64,000 bases of DNA from Flammeovirgaceae bacterium (GTDB taxonomy: Bacteria; Bacteroidota; Bacteroidia; Cytophagales; Cyclobacteriaceae). The DNA lies in the NCBI GenBank assembly GCA_021298355.1, contig JAJTEH010000002.1, positions 124,001 to 188,000 on the forward strand, written 5' to 3'. Positions 25,520-35,195 of the stretch are shown piece after piece (position 1 is the stretch's first letter; each line of letters opens with the position of its first letter). The notes under the pieces were generated by a model. It did not search any database. It was not told where the DNA came from and saw only the letters and a list, made by a program, of their open reading frames with translations. Position numbers and translations under genes: made by a program.

Positions 25520-26080
25520 ATGGACAATATTCAGTTTTGGATTTACGTGATTTTGGGAGTGATATACCTGATTGGCCGGGCAAGCAAGAAGAAAAAAGAG
25601 GAAGAAAGACAGCCAACTCGCAGGCAAAACTCTGATAGTCAACCAAGTGGACCAAAGCCCTTGACTTTCGAGGAATTGCTTAAGGAAATTACCGAGGCAA
25701 AGATGCCAGAACCTGAAAAGGAAGTTGTAACTAAAAAGCAAACATATCAGGAATATGAAGAAGAGACTGTTCCGGAGTATAAGTCATACGATACAGTAAA
25801 AGAAGAAACCTACGAAGAACCTAAAGGGTACGATTTTGAAAAGGAAGAAACCTACAAAACTTTCGAGAAATCGAGGTTTGAAGCTTTTAATAGAAAATCT
25901 TACGAAGAGTTACAGTTAGAAGGTGCTTTGGAGTCGCCAAAGGTGGAGTACAAGAAATTTAAAGAATTTGAAAAAGAAGAAGGAATAAGTTTAGCCAGTC
26001 AGATTGCAGAAGATTTTGCAGACATGGATAAAGTAAAAAGGGCATTTATTATGGCCGAGGTTTTCAACAGAAAATACTAG
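25520..26080 (+). CDS. Small membrane-anchored acidic protein, unknown function
   Basis: A 186-residue protein with one N-terminal TM (residues 5-20, FWIYVILGVIYLIGRA) followed by a Lys/Glu/Arg-rich stretch and a low-complexity middle (about 65-125) with repeated Y-E-E/Y-K motifs such as EEETVPEYKSYDTVKEETYEEPKGY. The end (AEDFADMDKVKRAFIMAEVFNRKY) is a more conserved-looking helix typical of Bacteroidota proteins of this type. It probably faces the cytoplasm from the membrane. It is divergent from smc across 150 bases; a functional link is not shown. Confidence 0.75.
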   Translation: MDNIQFWIYVILGVIYLIGRASKKKKEEERQPTRRQNSDSQPSGPKPLTFEELLKEITEAKMPEPEKEVVTKKQTYQEYEEETVPEYKSYDTVKEETYEEPKGYDFEKEETYKTFEKSRFEAFNRKSYEELQLEGALESPKVEYKKFKEFEKEEGISLASQIAEDFADMDKVKRAFIMAEVFNRKY

Positions 26081-26300
26081 AATCTTTTAGTTAAATTAAT
26101 ACTTTAAGTATAACTTGCTGATTAGTTTTCAAATCAGTATGTTGACTGGTTATTTTTACTTTTTAAACTTAAACTTACGTGTATTGAACTGGCCTATTTT
26201 TTAAACTTTAGGAGCTTTAATAAATACGATATTTGAAAAAGCATTATTAAAGTTAAGAATGGTTACAAAGGGTCACACAATGCCAATAAAGAGCACCTTT

Positions 26301-26642
26301 ATGTATAAAACTTTACTTATTCTTCTGATACTCCTATCGGGAAAAACGGTTGTTGCGCAATGCAACAATAAAATTGAAGTCGTAAGAGCTTCGTATTCAG
26401 GTAATTTGGGTGTTATTGAGGTAGCAATTACAACGAATAAGCGGTTTACTTGTACGTTGTTTATCGAAAAAGCAACAGGGCAAGAAGAAATAAAAGCAAT
26501 TTCAGGCAACGCCACAAGCAAACTTAAGTTCGAAAAACTATCGCCTGACTTTTTATACAAGGTAGAGGCGATTTTTTTGGATGAAGAAAAAAAATTCTGC
26601 AATAAGTTTTCGAGATCTCAAATAACACTTACCGCTAAATGA
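26301..26642 (+). CDS. Small secreted protein preceding the giant repeat protein
   Basis: About 113 residues from the ATG at 26301 (MYKTLLILLILLSGKTVVAQ, a clean signal peptide); ATGs at 26280 and 26259 are also in frame but would give a long polar N-terminus. The mature part begins with CNNKIEVVRASYSGNLGVIEVAI and is a small beta-rich domain of about 95 residues with cysteines near its start (QCNN) and near its end (FCNKF). It overlaps the giant gene by four bases (ATGA), so translation is probably coupled. It may be a partner or processing aid of that T9SS cargo; no family is recognised. Confidence 0.7.
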   Translation: MYKTLLILLILLSGKTVVAQCNNKIEVVRASYSGNLGVIEVAITTNKRFTCTLFIEKATGQEEIKAISGNATSKLKFEKLSPDFLYKVEAIFLDEEKKFCNKFSRSQITLTAK

Positions 26643-29600
26643 GAAACTATTTTTTAATCAGCCTGTTTTTTTCGTTTGGGTTTGCACTTATAGCTAATCG
26701 AGCGCAAGCCCAGTGTACAGGCACAACCATATCAAGTTTTACGCTAACAGGTTCAACAAATGTAAGCTGCTTCAATGGAAGTAATGGTTCTATATCTGTT
26801 ACATTATCTGGCGGTCTGGCACCTTTTTCTTATTCGTTGGTAGTCGATACCGGTTCAGGAGAATTACCGATTGAAACAATTTCTAATAGCAATTTACAAA
26901 CAGTAACCTTTAATAATTTATTTGCGAGTGATGTAATTGGTGGTACTTACCGAGTTGTTGTTATTACTTCTAATGGAGGCACACCAGTATTACTTTGTAC
27001 AAGAAGGCAAGTTTCCGGCATAAATATAACCCAACCCACCCAACTGGCTTTCAATGCGCCAACCATCACACCAAGTTGTAATGGTAACGATGGAAGTATA
27101 TCTATTTCTGCTACAGGTGGAACTGCCCCTTATTCATTTGATTGGTCCATCACACCCGACCCAGGAAATATAACAAACCCTTCTGGCTTGGCTGCCGGTT
27201 CCTACGATGTAACAGTAACTGATGCTAATGGTTGTACAGCTACACAAACCAATATTGTAGTTCCAGGTGGAGCAACAGTTGATGCAGGAACAACTCCTGT
27301 AGAAATTTGTAGTGGAAGTACTTTTACACTGGCAGGTACAGTGGGTGGTTCTGCAACCGGAGGAGTATGGTCCGGAGGGGCAGGAACATTTAGCAACCCC
27401 AACGCACTAAATGCTGTTTATACACCTGCAGGCACCGATCTGGTAAACGGCACGGTAACCCTTACCCTTACTACAACAGGTGGTGGGTGTCCTTCCATCT
27501 TTGATCAGATAACAATTAATTTAGCAAATCCTCCGACAGTTGAAGCCGGAAATCCACAAACAATTTGCGGATCAACAACGGGCTCACCATTGGTTGGGTC
27601 TTCTATAGGGGGCTCTGCTACAACGGGTGCTTGGGGAATTGTTTCGCAACCAGTAGGTGGAAATGGTAGTTTAAGTTCTACTGCTCAAACGGCAAATCCA
27701 TCGGCAGTAACATTTGCAGCTACTGTTGCGGGTAATTATACGTTAAGATTAACCACAAACGATCCGGCAAATGCCTGCACATCTGTTTTTGATGATGTTA
27801 TCATTACAGTTGAAGCACCCCCAACCGTTGAAGCAGGCGCAAATGCAACAATATGTGGCGGTTCTTCAAGAACTTTAGTTGGTTCTAGTTTTGGTGGTAC
27901 AGCAACGATTGTAACATGGTCTGTATTTTCCGGACCAGTTGGGGGAGATGGTGTAATAAGCGGAACTAATCCAACAACAACTCCAGCATCTAATTCCTTC
28001 ACAGCAACAGTTCCCGGAACGTATGTTTTACGATTAACAACCGATAATCCTCCTGGTATATGTGATGCAGTTTTCGATCAGGTTACAATAACAGTAAACA
28101 ATCCGGCTACAGTTTTTGCTGGGGCCGACAAGGCAGCTTGTGCGGGTAGTGTTGTGGCCTTATCAGACGCTACACGTGGTGGAGGGTCTGCCAATGCAAC
28201 GTGGTCAATTGTTACTCAACCTGTAGGTGGAAACGGATCGCTTAGCAATACTACTGCTTTAGCAAATCCGGCCACTGTTACATTTACCGCTACAGTTGCG
28301 GGTAATTACACACTAAGATTAACAACGAACAACCCTGCTGGCCCTTGTAATGCGGTTTCGGATGATGTTATCATTACACTGGATCCTGCGGCTACTGTTG
28401 AAGCAGGAACCTATGCCCCAATTTGCTCAGGAGCTATTTTACCTCTTGCTAATGCAACTATTGGCGGATCTGCTTCTACTGGTACATGGAGCATCATAGC
28501 TCAGCCTGGCAGCGGTGACGGAAATCTATCTTTAACAACTCCTACAGCAACTCCTGCCACTGTTACTTTTACAGCAACAGTTGCAGGTAATTATACTTTA
28601 CGCTTAACTACAGACGATCCGGCAAATAATTGTCCTTCTGTTTTCGATGAGGTAACCATAACGGTTAATCCTGTTGTTGTTCCGAGCGTGGCAATTGTTT
28701 CAGATTTAGGTAATACTATTTGCTCTGGTGCAACAGTGAATTTTACAGCAACACCAACCAATGGTGGTACTACTCCAACTTACCAATGGAGAATTAACGG
28801 AACAAATGTTCCTGCTGCAACGAATTCAACATTTACTTCATCGACTTTAAACAACGCAGATATTGTTACAGTTGAAATGGTAAGCAATGCTACTTGCGCA
28901 ACTCCATCTACCGTACTTAGTAACTCCATTAATTTCACAGTTAATCCTACTGTAACTCCAAGCGTTACAATTGCCGTGGCACCAGGCACCACTATTTGCA
29001 GTAGTACTAACGCAACTTTTACGGCTACACCTGTTAATGGTGGTGCATCGCCAACCTATCAATGGCAAATAAACAGCGTAAATGTTGCAGGAGCTACAAG
29101 CTCAACTTTTAGTACTACAACATTAAATGATAATGATCAGGTACGTGTAATCTTAACAAGCAATGCAACGTGTCCAGTTCCGGCTAGCGCAACAAGTAAT
29201 GTTATTGTAATGGATGTAACTCCTTCGGTAGTTCCAACAGTAAGCATTACTGCAAACCCTGGTTCTACTGTTTGTCCGAGTACATCGGTAACTTTTAATT
29301 CTACTATTACCAATGGTGGCACAACACCTGCGTACCAATGGAGAATTAATGGTGCAGATGCTTTAGGCGAAACATCAAGTACATTCACTACTTCTACATT
29401 AAGCAATGGAGATGTTGTAACCTTACGATTAACGAGCAATGCAACATGTGCTATTCCATCTGCTGTAACAAGCACAGGTATAACCATGACTGTAGCAAGT
29501 CCGCTTACTGCTTCCGTTTCTGTTACAACAGCACCCGGAACATCAGTTTGCGCTGGTACTAATGTTACATTTACTGCTGTGCCTGTAAACGGTGGAGCTA

Positions 29601-32600
29601 CACCAACTTATCAGTGGATTTTAAATGGAGGAGATGTAGTAGGCCAAACTGCATCTACATTTAATACCAACACCTTAGCAAATAACGATCAGGTATCAGT
29701 TCGCATGACTAGTTCATTAAACTGTGCTGTGCCTGCAACCGTAACTTCATCAATAGTTACGATGACAGTAACTAATTCTGTTACACCTAGTGTAAGCATA
29801 ACCTCTTCCGATGCTGATAACTCTATTTGTGCAGGCACTTCTGTTACGTTTACAGCAACTCCTGTAAATGGTGGTACAACACCAACTTTTCAGTGGCTTT
29901 CTGGTGGAACGCCAATTGCGGGTCAAACAGGTTCTACTTTTGTTACAAGTACTCTAACCAATGGTGAGGTTATCTCGGTAAGCCTAACGAGCAATGCAAC
30001 TTGTGCCGCACCTGCAACAGTAACAAGCAATACAATTGCTACCACAGTATTACCGGTAGTAACACCTGCCGTAACAATATCTTCATCAGATGCTGATAAC
30101 TCTATTTGTGCCGGAACATCTGTAACCTTTACAGCTACACCAACCAATGGGGGTACAACACCAGCCTTTCAATGGTTTTCAGGTGTAAATCCTATTGCTG
30201 GAGAAACAAACACAACGCTTACAACAACTGGTTTGATAAATGGCGAGCAAATTTCTGTTTCCCTTACCAGCAATGCAACGTGTGCTTCACCTGTAACAGT
30301 TGCAAGCAACACAATAACTACTAACGTGCTTCCAGCAGTTACACCAACAATAAGCATTACATCTAACGATGCCGACAATACAATTTGTGCTGGTACATCA
30401 GTTACATTTACTGCAGCTATAACCAATGGTGGCACAACACCTGCCTTTCAGTGGTTGTTAAATGGTAATCCTGTGGCGGGTGAAACCAATAACACATTCA
30501 CTACATCTACATTATCCAATAATGATCAGGTTTCGGTTCAACTTATTTCAAATGCGCTATGTGCTACAACAACTACTGTTGTAAGTAATACCATCACTAT
30601 AAGTGTGCCGGGTACAACCACACCATCCGTTACCATAACATCTTCAGATGCGGATAATAGTATTTGTGCTGGTACATCAATTACATTTACAGCCACTCCC
30701 GTTAATGGCGGTGCAACACCAGCTTTTCAATGGTTATTAAACGGTAACCCAATTGTGGGCCAAACAACTGCTACGTTGGTTATCAATACTCTAGTTAATA
30801 ACGATAACATAAGTGTACAATTAACCAGTAGTTCGCCTTGCGCTGTACCATTAATAGCAACTAGTAATGTACTCAATCATATTGTGTTGCCTTTGGTTAC
30901 ACCTTCTGTGGTAATAACATCAAATGATGCCGATAATATCATCTGCGCAGGTACATCTGTAACATTTACAGCTACACCAACAAATGGAGGTGCTGCACCA
31001 ACGTTTCAGTGGTTATCCAATGGAAACCCGATTGTAGGCGAAACAAACGCTACCTATACAACCACCGGATTAACTAATGGTGAACAAATTTCTGTTACTG
31101 TAACAAGTAATGAAGTTTGTCCATCACCGGTAAGCGCAACAAGCAGTTCGATTACGAATACGGTAAACCCAATTTTAACACCGGCAGTAACCCTATCCAC
31201 TAATCCGGGCGCAACTATTTGTCCTGGTATATCTGTAACATTTACAGCAAACATTACCAATGGAGGTTCAACACCTACTTTACAATGGAGTAAGAATGGA
31301 ATTCCTTTGGCTGGCGAAACCAATACAACGTACACCGATGCAACGCTCGCGAACAACGATGTTATCAGCGTAACGCTTACATCTTCCGCAGCGTGTGTGT
31401 CTTCTGCTACAGTTGCAGCAAATCAAACAATTACAGTAAGTCCTAACCCAACAGCTACCATATCAGGTACTACTTCTATTTGCGTTGGCGGTAATGCAGA
31501 TGTTACAATTACGCTTACTGGTGTAGCTCCCTGGGATATTGTTTATTCTGATGGAGTTACAAATATTTCAGCTTCGAATATTCTTACATCGCCTTATGTG
31601 TTTAACGTAGCCCCTACAGCACCGGGAGCTACCTACACAATGGTATCTGTTTCAGATGCATGTGGAGCTGGCACTGTTTCTGGTTCTGCCGATGTAGCAG
31701 TAACACCAATACCCGGTAACCCAAATACTTTTGGTACAGAAACATGGATTGGATATGTGTACGATGATTTTACAACAACGCCATTATCACCGTATCAAAA
31801 CAATGTAAATTATAACTTGGCAAAGTACCGGGGATTTTTTAATGAGACAGAACTAGCTGCGTTTGGTACTTCTTCTTACAATACTTCAACCGATGTGTTT
31901 AACCTAAATTTGAGTAATAACATACCCTTACAAGGGGCTAATATTTGTGGTTCTTATCTTAATAATTTCAGTGTAAGATTTAGAATGAGTAAAACGTTTA
32001 CTGCAGGTGTTTATACATTTCAAGTTGGAGGAGACGATGGTGTTCGGTTAATAATTGATGGTGTTGCCATTACACTTTCGCCTGCTAATTCATTTACAAA
32101 TCATAGCTACACTGTATACACTTCGGCACCTGTATGTTTAACTGCAGGTGCACACCAGATACAAATAGAGTATTTCGAAAATGCAGGGTTCTCAAGAGTA
32201 AGTTTTGATTATAATGCAACTCCTGCACCTGTGCCCAATCCGGCTTCACCTATTGTAACCTGTTTAAACGCTACTGTTCCTACATTATCTGTTAATGCTA
32301 TAACAGGAGCAACGGGTTATAACTGGTTTGCGGATGCAGCATTAACTACACTTTTAAGCACTACTGCTACTCCAAACTTTACCCCAACAGCCGCGCAGTT
32401 AGATATGACTACGGTGGCTAACAACGATTTTTACGTAACAGCAACTTTCGCTTGTGGGCAAACACAAGCTGCTCAAATTAATGTTAATGTTGTAAATAGT
32501 ACAACAATAACACCTATAGTAAACCCATTGCAAGTTTGTCAATCGGCAACACCGGTAGATTTGAACACGCTTGTAAATGTGGTGCCGGCTTCGGCAGTTA

Positions 32601-35176
32601 CCTTTGCTGGCACAGGAGTAACGGCAAGTAATTTTGATGCATCTCAAGCTTTGGGTGTATACACTATTAATGCAACGGTTGGTGGGGCTTGTCCGGCAAA
32701 TGTTACCTTCTCTATTGAAATAATTGATGATGCGGTTATCACAGTTCCTGCAGTTGATCCCACGGTTTGCCAGGCATCCGCACCGATTGATTTATCAACA
32801 TTAGTAAGTGCATCGCCTGTGGGTGGAACATTTACTTTTACCGGAACAGGTGTTAACAGCGGAACCGGAACATTCGATCCTTCATCGCTTACCGGTTTGC
32901 AAACAATAAACGTATCGTATACTTCCGGAACATGTGTAGCCAATACTACTTTTGAAATTAATGTTGTTTCATCACCGGTGTTAACAGTAACACCACCTGC
33001 TACACCTCGTTGCGAAAATGGAGGAGTTATAAATCTTTTAGCTTTTGTAAGTGCAAACCCTGCTGGCGGTACCTTTACTTTTAGTGGAAGTCCAGCAATA
33101 ACCGGAAGCACGTTAAATCCTGCTGCTTTAGGAGGATCAACGGTTAGTATAAATGTTTCTTATGATTTAGGAGGTTGTACATCGGCTTCAAGTTTTAACA
33201 TCACTATAACCGATAGTACAGACCCAAGTTGTGGTTCTGGAACGGGCACATGCGCAACAGTTGTTATTACCCCAACGCCAAGTCCAGCTACTTGTACGTT
33301 ATCTAATGGCAGTATATTTTTTGATATTTCGCCAGCGGTACCTGTAATTAACAACACAGGTGTAATCATCACCATAAACAGAACTACACCCGCTAGTCCT
33401 GTTTTTTCGAGAACAAACGTTAATAACTTTTTATTTAATGGTTTACCTATCGGAACGTATGAATATACCATTCAATATGGCGATCCTGGATGTATTAAAA
33501 CAGGATTCGTAACTGTAGATCAATCGGGTACGGTTGGAATACCCATTGCATCTAACATTGTATCGCCTACTTGTGTAGGAGACACGAACGGTTCTGCAAC
33601 TATTGATGTGTTTGGCGAAACTGGTAATGTGTTAGAATGGTCGTTAGATGGAGGCATCGCTGATCCATTTAAGTCTTTTACAGCAGGGAATCAGATAACT
33701 GGTATTCCTGCAGGTCCTGCACCTACATTTAACCAAGTGATAAGCATTCGCAGAAATGCCAGCGACCCTTGCTTTGCGCAGGTAACAATTAATATTCCTC
33801 CTCCTTCACCAATAAATTTTACAGCTGTAACCACAAATACTACTACTTGTACAGCCAATGATGGTACCATTCAGGTTACTGGTACTGCGGGTAATCAAGT
33901 TGCAATTTTTGATGGAACAGGTACAACACAGTTAAGACCGTTTACTAGTTTGCCAATAGCAACTGCTTTCAGTGGTTTTAGCCCTGGTTCTTACATAGTT
34001 ACAGTGCGCAACGCAGTTAATTGCGAAGCATCTCAAACAATTGGTATTACAGCACCAAATCCTGTTGGTTCTCCTACGGATGTTTCGTTTATAAATGCTG
34101 TGTGTGCAAACAATGGAGCAAGCGGAGTAATTACTATTGCGCAGTTACCGGTTGTTGGAACATACGATTTAACAATTGAGCGAGGTTTGTTTACTCCTGT
34201 TGAAGTAGTAAACATTAGCTACAGTGGAGAAGCAAGAACATTCAATAATTTAATTTCTGGCGATTACCGAGTGATTATTCAGCCTACAGGCACTTCAACA
34301 CTTTGCCCTTTGAATGTAACAGGCAATATCTCCGGACCAGTAAATGTTTCATTTCAGGTACAAACAGTTTGTTTGAATGATGATTTACAGGTATCGAATA
34401 TAACAGGGAATACAACCCTTTCCTTACAATTTGAAGTAAGAAGAATAAGCGATAACCAAGTTGTATTTTCTGATGCTAATGTTACGCCATTCCCTACCGG
34501 CAGTTATCTAATTCCGGCTAGTACTACCTTTTTAACACAAGCAGGAGATTACGCTCTAATACTATCTCAAACACAAGGAACATGCACGTTGACTCAAACT
34601 ACAAATGTTACTATAAACGAAGCAATAGTGGTTGAGGAGTCTGACTTCGAAAAATCGTATCCGGATGAATCAGCGGGAGCAGTTACCATTAAAATAGTAT
34701 CTGGAGGAGTTGCACCTTATGCCATGTCTTTAGAGTTAACAACTCCATTTACACCAGGTCAATCGTTTAGCTCACCGTTAACAGAAGTTACAACACAAGA
34801 CGATAATTTTAGGTTTTTCAGAAGGTACACTCAATTACCGGCAGGTACGTATAACTACGTAATTGAAGATGATAATGGTTGCAGATTTGTTGATGAGTTA
34901 GATATTGAAGTTAACCAGGCTATTTTTATACCGAATGTTTTTACACCTGATAAAGACGCAGACAAGAAAAATGAATTCTTTACCATCAGAAACCTTGCTC
35001 CGAATTCTAAATTAGTAGTCACCAATCGTTGGGGCAACGAAGTTTATGCAAATAACAATTACGACAATACTTGGGATGGTGGCGATTTGCCCGAAGGTGT
35101 TTACTTTTATCAATTAAATTCAGGAGGAAACAAATACTCGGGTTGGGTTGAAATTATAAGGGGTAGCAAGCCATAA
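26639..35176 (+). CDS. Giant secreted repeat protein with T9SS type B C-terminal domain (adhesin-like)
   Basis: A 2845-residue protein. Signal peptide (FLISLFFSFGFALIANRAQAQ); two SprB-like repeats (about 30-210, ending GLAAGSYDVTVTDANGC); five PKD/Ig-like repeats of about 95 residues starting at A/PTVxAG-x-ICxG (about 212-678); ten Ig-like repeats of about 92 residues with T/SICAGTSVTFTATPxNGG...PxFQWxxNG (about 680-1600); a PA14-like module (about 1700-1860, GGDDGVRLIIDG); further Cys-containing beta repeats to about 2750; and a gliding/CHU_C type B sorting domain (2760-2845, IFIPNVFTPDKD...RWGNEVY...WDGG...GVYFYQL). T9SS should carry it to the cell surface or outside. It is probably an adhesin or gliding-related surface filament; the ligand is unknown. 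Confidence 0.9.
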   Translation: MRNYFLISLFFSFGFALIANRAQAQCTGTTISSFTLTGSTNVSCFNGSNGSISVTLSGGLAPFSYSLVVDTGSGELPIETISNSNLQTVTFNNLFASDVIGGTYRVVVITSNGGTPVLLCTRRQVSGINITQPTQLAFNAPTITPSCNGNDGSISISATGGTAPYSFDWSITPDPGNITNPSGLAAGSYDVTVTDANGCTATQTNIVVPGGATVDAGTTPVEICSGSTFTLAGTVGGSATGGVWSGGAGTFSNPNALNAVYTPAGTDLVNGTVTLTLTTTGGGCPSIFDQITINLANPPTVEAGNPQTICGSTTGSPLVGSSIGGSATTGAWGIVSQPVGGNGSLSSTAQTANPSAVTFAATVAGNYTLRLTTNDPANACTSVFDDVIITVEAPPTVEAGANATICGGSSRTLVGSSFGGTATIVTWSVFSGPVGGDGVISGTNPTTTPASNSFTATVPGTYVLRLTTDNPPGICDAVFDQVTITVNNPATVFAGADKAACAGSVVALSDATRGGGSANATWSIVTQPVGGNGSLSNTTALANPATVTFTATVAGNYTLRLTTNNPAGPCNAVSDDVIITLDPAATVEAGTYAPICSGAILPLANATIGGSASTGTWSIIAQPGSGDGNLSLTTPTATPATVTFTATVAGNYTLRLTTDDPANNCPSVFDEVTITVNPVVVPSVAIVSDLGNTICSGATVNFTATPTNGGTTPTYQWRINGTNVPAATNSTFTSSTLNNADIVTVEMVSNATCATPSTVLSNSINFTVNPTVTPSVTIAVAPGTTICSSTNATFTATPVNGGASPTYQWQINSVNVAGATSSTFSTTTLNDNDQVRVILTSNATCPVPASATSNVIVMDVTPSVVPTVSITANPGSTVCPSTSVTFNSTITNGGTTPAYQWRINGADALGETSSTFTTSTLSNGDVVTLRLTSNATCAIPSAVTSTGITMTVASPLTASVSVTTAPGTSVCAGTNVTFTAVPVNGGATPTYQWILNGGDVVGQTASTFNTNTLANNDQVSVRMTSSLNCAVPATVTSSIVTMTVTNSVTPSVSITSSDADNSICAGTSVTFTATPVNGGTTPTFQWLSGGTPIAGQTGSTFVTSTLTNGEVISVSLTSNATCAAPATVTSNTIATTVLPVVTPAVTISSSDADNSICAGTSVTFTATPTNGGTTPAFQWFSGVNPIAGETNTTLTTTGLINGEQISVSLTSNATCASPVTVASNTITTNVLPAVTPTISITSNDADNTICAGTSVTFTAAITNGGTTPAFQWLLNGNPVAGETNNTFTTSTLSNNDQVSVQLISNALCATTTTVVSNTITISVPGTTTPSVTITSSDADNSICAGTSITFTATPVNGGATPAFQWLLNGNPIVGQTTATLVINTLVNNDNISVQLTSSSPCAVPLIATSNVLNHIVLPLVTPSVVITSNDADNIICAGTSVTFTATPTNGGAAPTFQWLSNGNPIVGETNATYTTTGLTNGEQISVTVTSNEVCPSPVSATSSSITNTVNPILTPAVTLSTNPGATICPGISVTFTANITNGGSTPTLQWSKNGIPLAGETNTTYTDATLANNDVISVTLTSSAACVSSATVAANQTITVSPNPTATISGTTSICVGGNADVTITLTGVAPWDIVYSDGVTNISASNILTSPYVFNVAPTAPGATYTMVSVSDACGAGTVSGSADVAVTPIPGNPNTFGTETWIGYVYDDFTTTPLSPYQNNVNYNLAKYRGFFNETELAAFGTSSYNTSTDVFNLNLSNNIPLQGANICGSYLNNFSVRFRMSKTFTAGVYTFQVGGDDGVRLIIDGVAITLSPANSFTNHSYTVYTSAPVCLTAGAHQIQIEYFENAGFSRVSFDYNATPAPVPNPASPIVTCLNATVPTLSVNAITGATGYNWFADAALTTLLSTTATPNFTPTAAQLDMTTVANNDFYVTATFACGQTQAAQINVNVVNSTTITPIVNPLQVCQSATPVDLNTLVNVVPASAVTFAGTGVTASNFDASQALGVYTINATVGGACPANVTFSIEIIDDAVITVPAVDPTVCQASAPIDLSTLVSASPVGGTFTFTGTGVNSGTGTFDPSSLTGLQTINVSYTSGTCVANTTFEINVVSSPVLTVTPPATPRCENGGVINLLAFVSANPAGGTFTFSGSPAITGSTLNPAALGGSTVSINVSYDLGGCTSASSFNITITDSTDPSCGSGTGTCATVVITPTPSPATCTLSNGSIFFDISPAVPVINNTGVIITINRTTPASPVFSRTNVNNFLFNGLPIGTYEYTIQYGDPGCIKTGFVTVDQSGTVGIPIASNIVSPTCVGDTNGSATIDVFGETGNVLEWSLDGGIADPFKSFTAGNQITGIPAGPAPTFNQVISIRRNASDPCFAQVTINIPPPSPINFTAVTTNTTTCTANDGTIQVTGTAGNQVAIFDGTGTTQLRPFTSLPIATAFSGFSPGSYIVTVRNAVNCEASQTIGITAPNPVGSPTDVSFINAVCANNGASGVITIAQLPVVGTYDLTIERGLFTPVEVVNISYSGEARTFNNLISGDYRVIIQPTGTSTLCPLNVTGNISGPVNVSFQVQTVCLNDDLQVSNITGNTTLSLQFEVRRISDNQVVFSDANVTPFPTGSYLIPASTTFLTQAGDYALILSQTQGTCTLTQTTNVTINEAIVVEESDFEKSYPDESAGAVTIKIVSGGVAPYAMSLELTTPFTPGQSFSSPLTEVTTQDDNFRFFRRYTQLPAGTYNYVIEDDNGCRFVDELDIEVNQAIFIPNVFTPDKDADKKNEFFTIRNLAPNSKLVVTNRWGNEVYANNNYDNTWDGGDLPEGVYFYQLNSGGNKYSGWVEIIRGSKP
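27270..28674 (+). repeat. Five tandem ~285-bp repeats (PKD/Ig-like block) in the giant gene
   Basis: Units start near 27270, 27530, 27818, 28103 and 28386. Each encodes xTVxAG...ICxG...GGsatxxtWsiv.qPvGGnGsls...PatvtFtAtVaGnYtLRLtTndPa...vfDdviiTv. Units 2 to 5 are more alike than unit 1, showing stepwise duplication. Confidence 0.8.
28675..31440 (+). repeat. Ten tandem ~276-bp repeats (Ig-like block) in the giant gene
   Basis: Ten units of about 92 codons. Units 5 to 9 share the insertion SSDADN or SNDADN before SICAGTSVTFTA and are closest to each other; units 1 to 4 and 10 have the APGT/NPGA type instead. This points to amplification from inside the array. The two conserved cysteines per unit (TIC... 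and ..ATC) probably form a disulfide. Confidence 0.8.
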
Positions 35177-35195
35177 AGTGCTTGCTACACTTTTT
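35163..35195 (+). terminator. Terminator hairpin spanning the stop codon of the giant gene
   Basis: Eight-base-pair stem GTAGCAAG / CTTGCTAC with a ten-base loop, followed by ACTTTTT. The stop codon of the giant gene (35174-35176) lies in the loop and the stop codon of the convergent acyl-CoA reductase gene lies in the 3' arm. Confidence 0.65.

Noticed and set aside
27202-33471. Many minus-strand frames of 60-155 codons across the giant repeat gene
   Set aside because: They recur with the repeat period and are rich in Val/Pro/Thr, as expected from the antisense of Thr/Ala/Gly-rich repeats; none has a start signal or domain.
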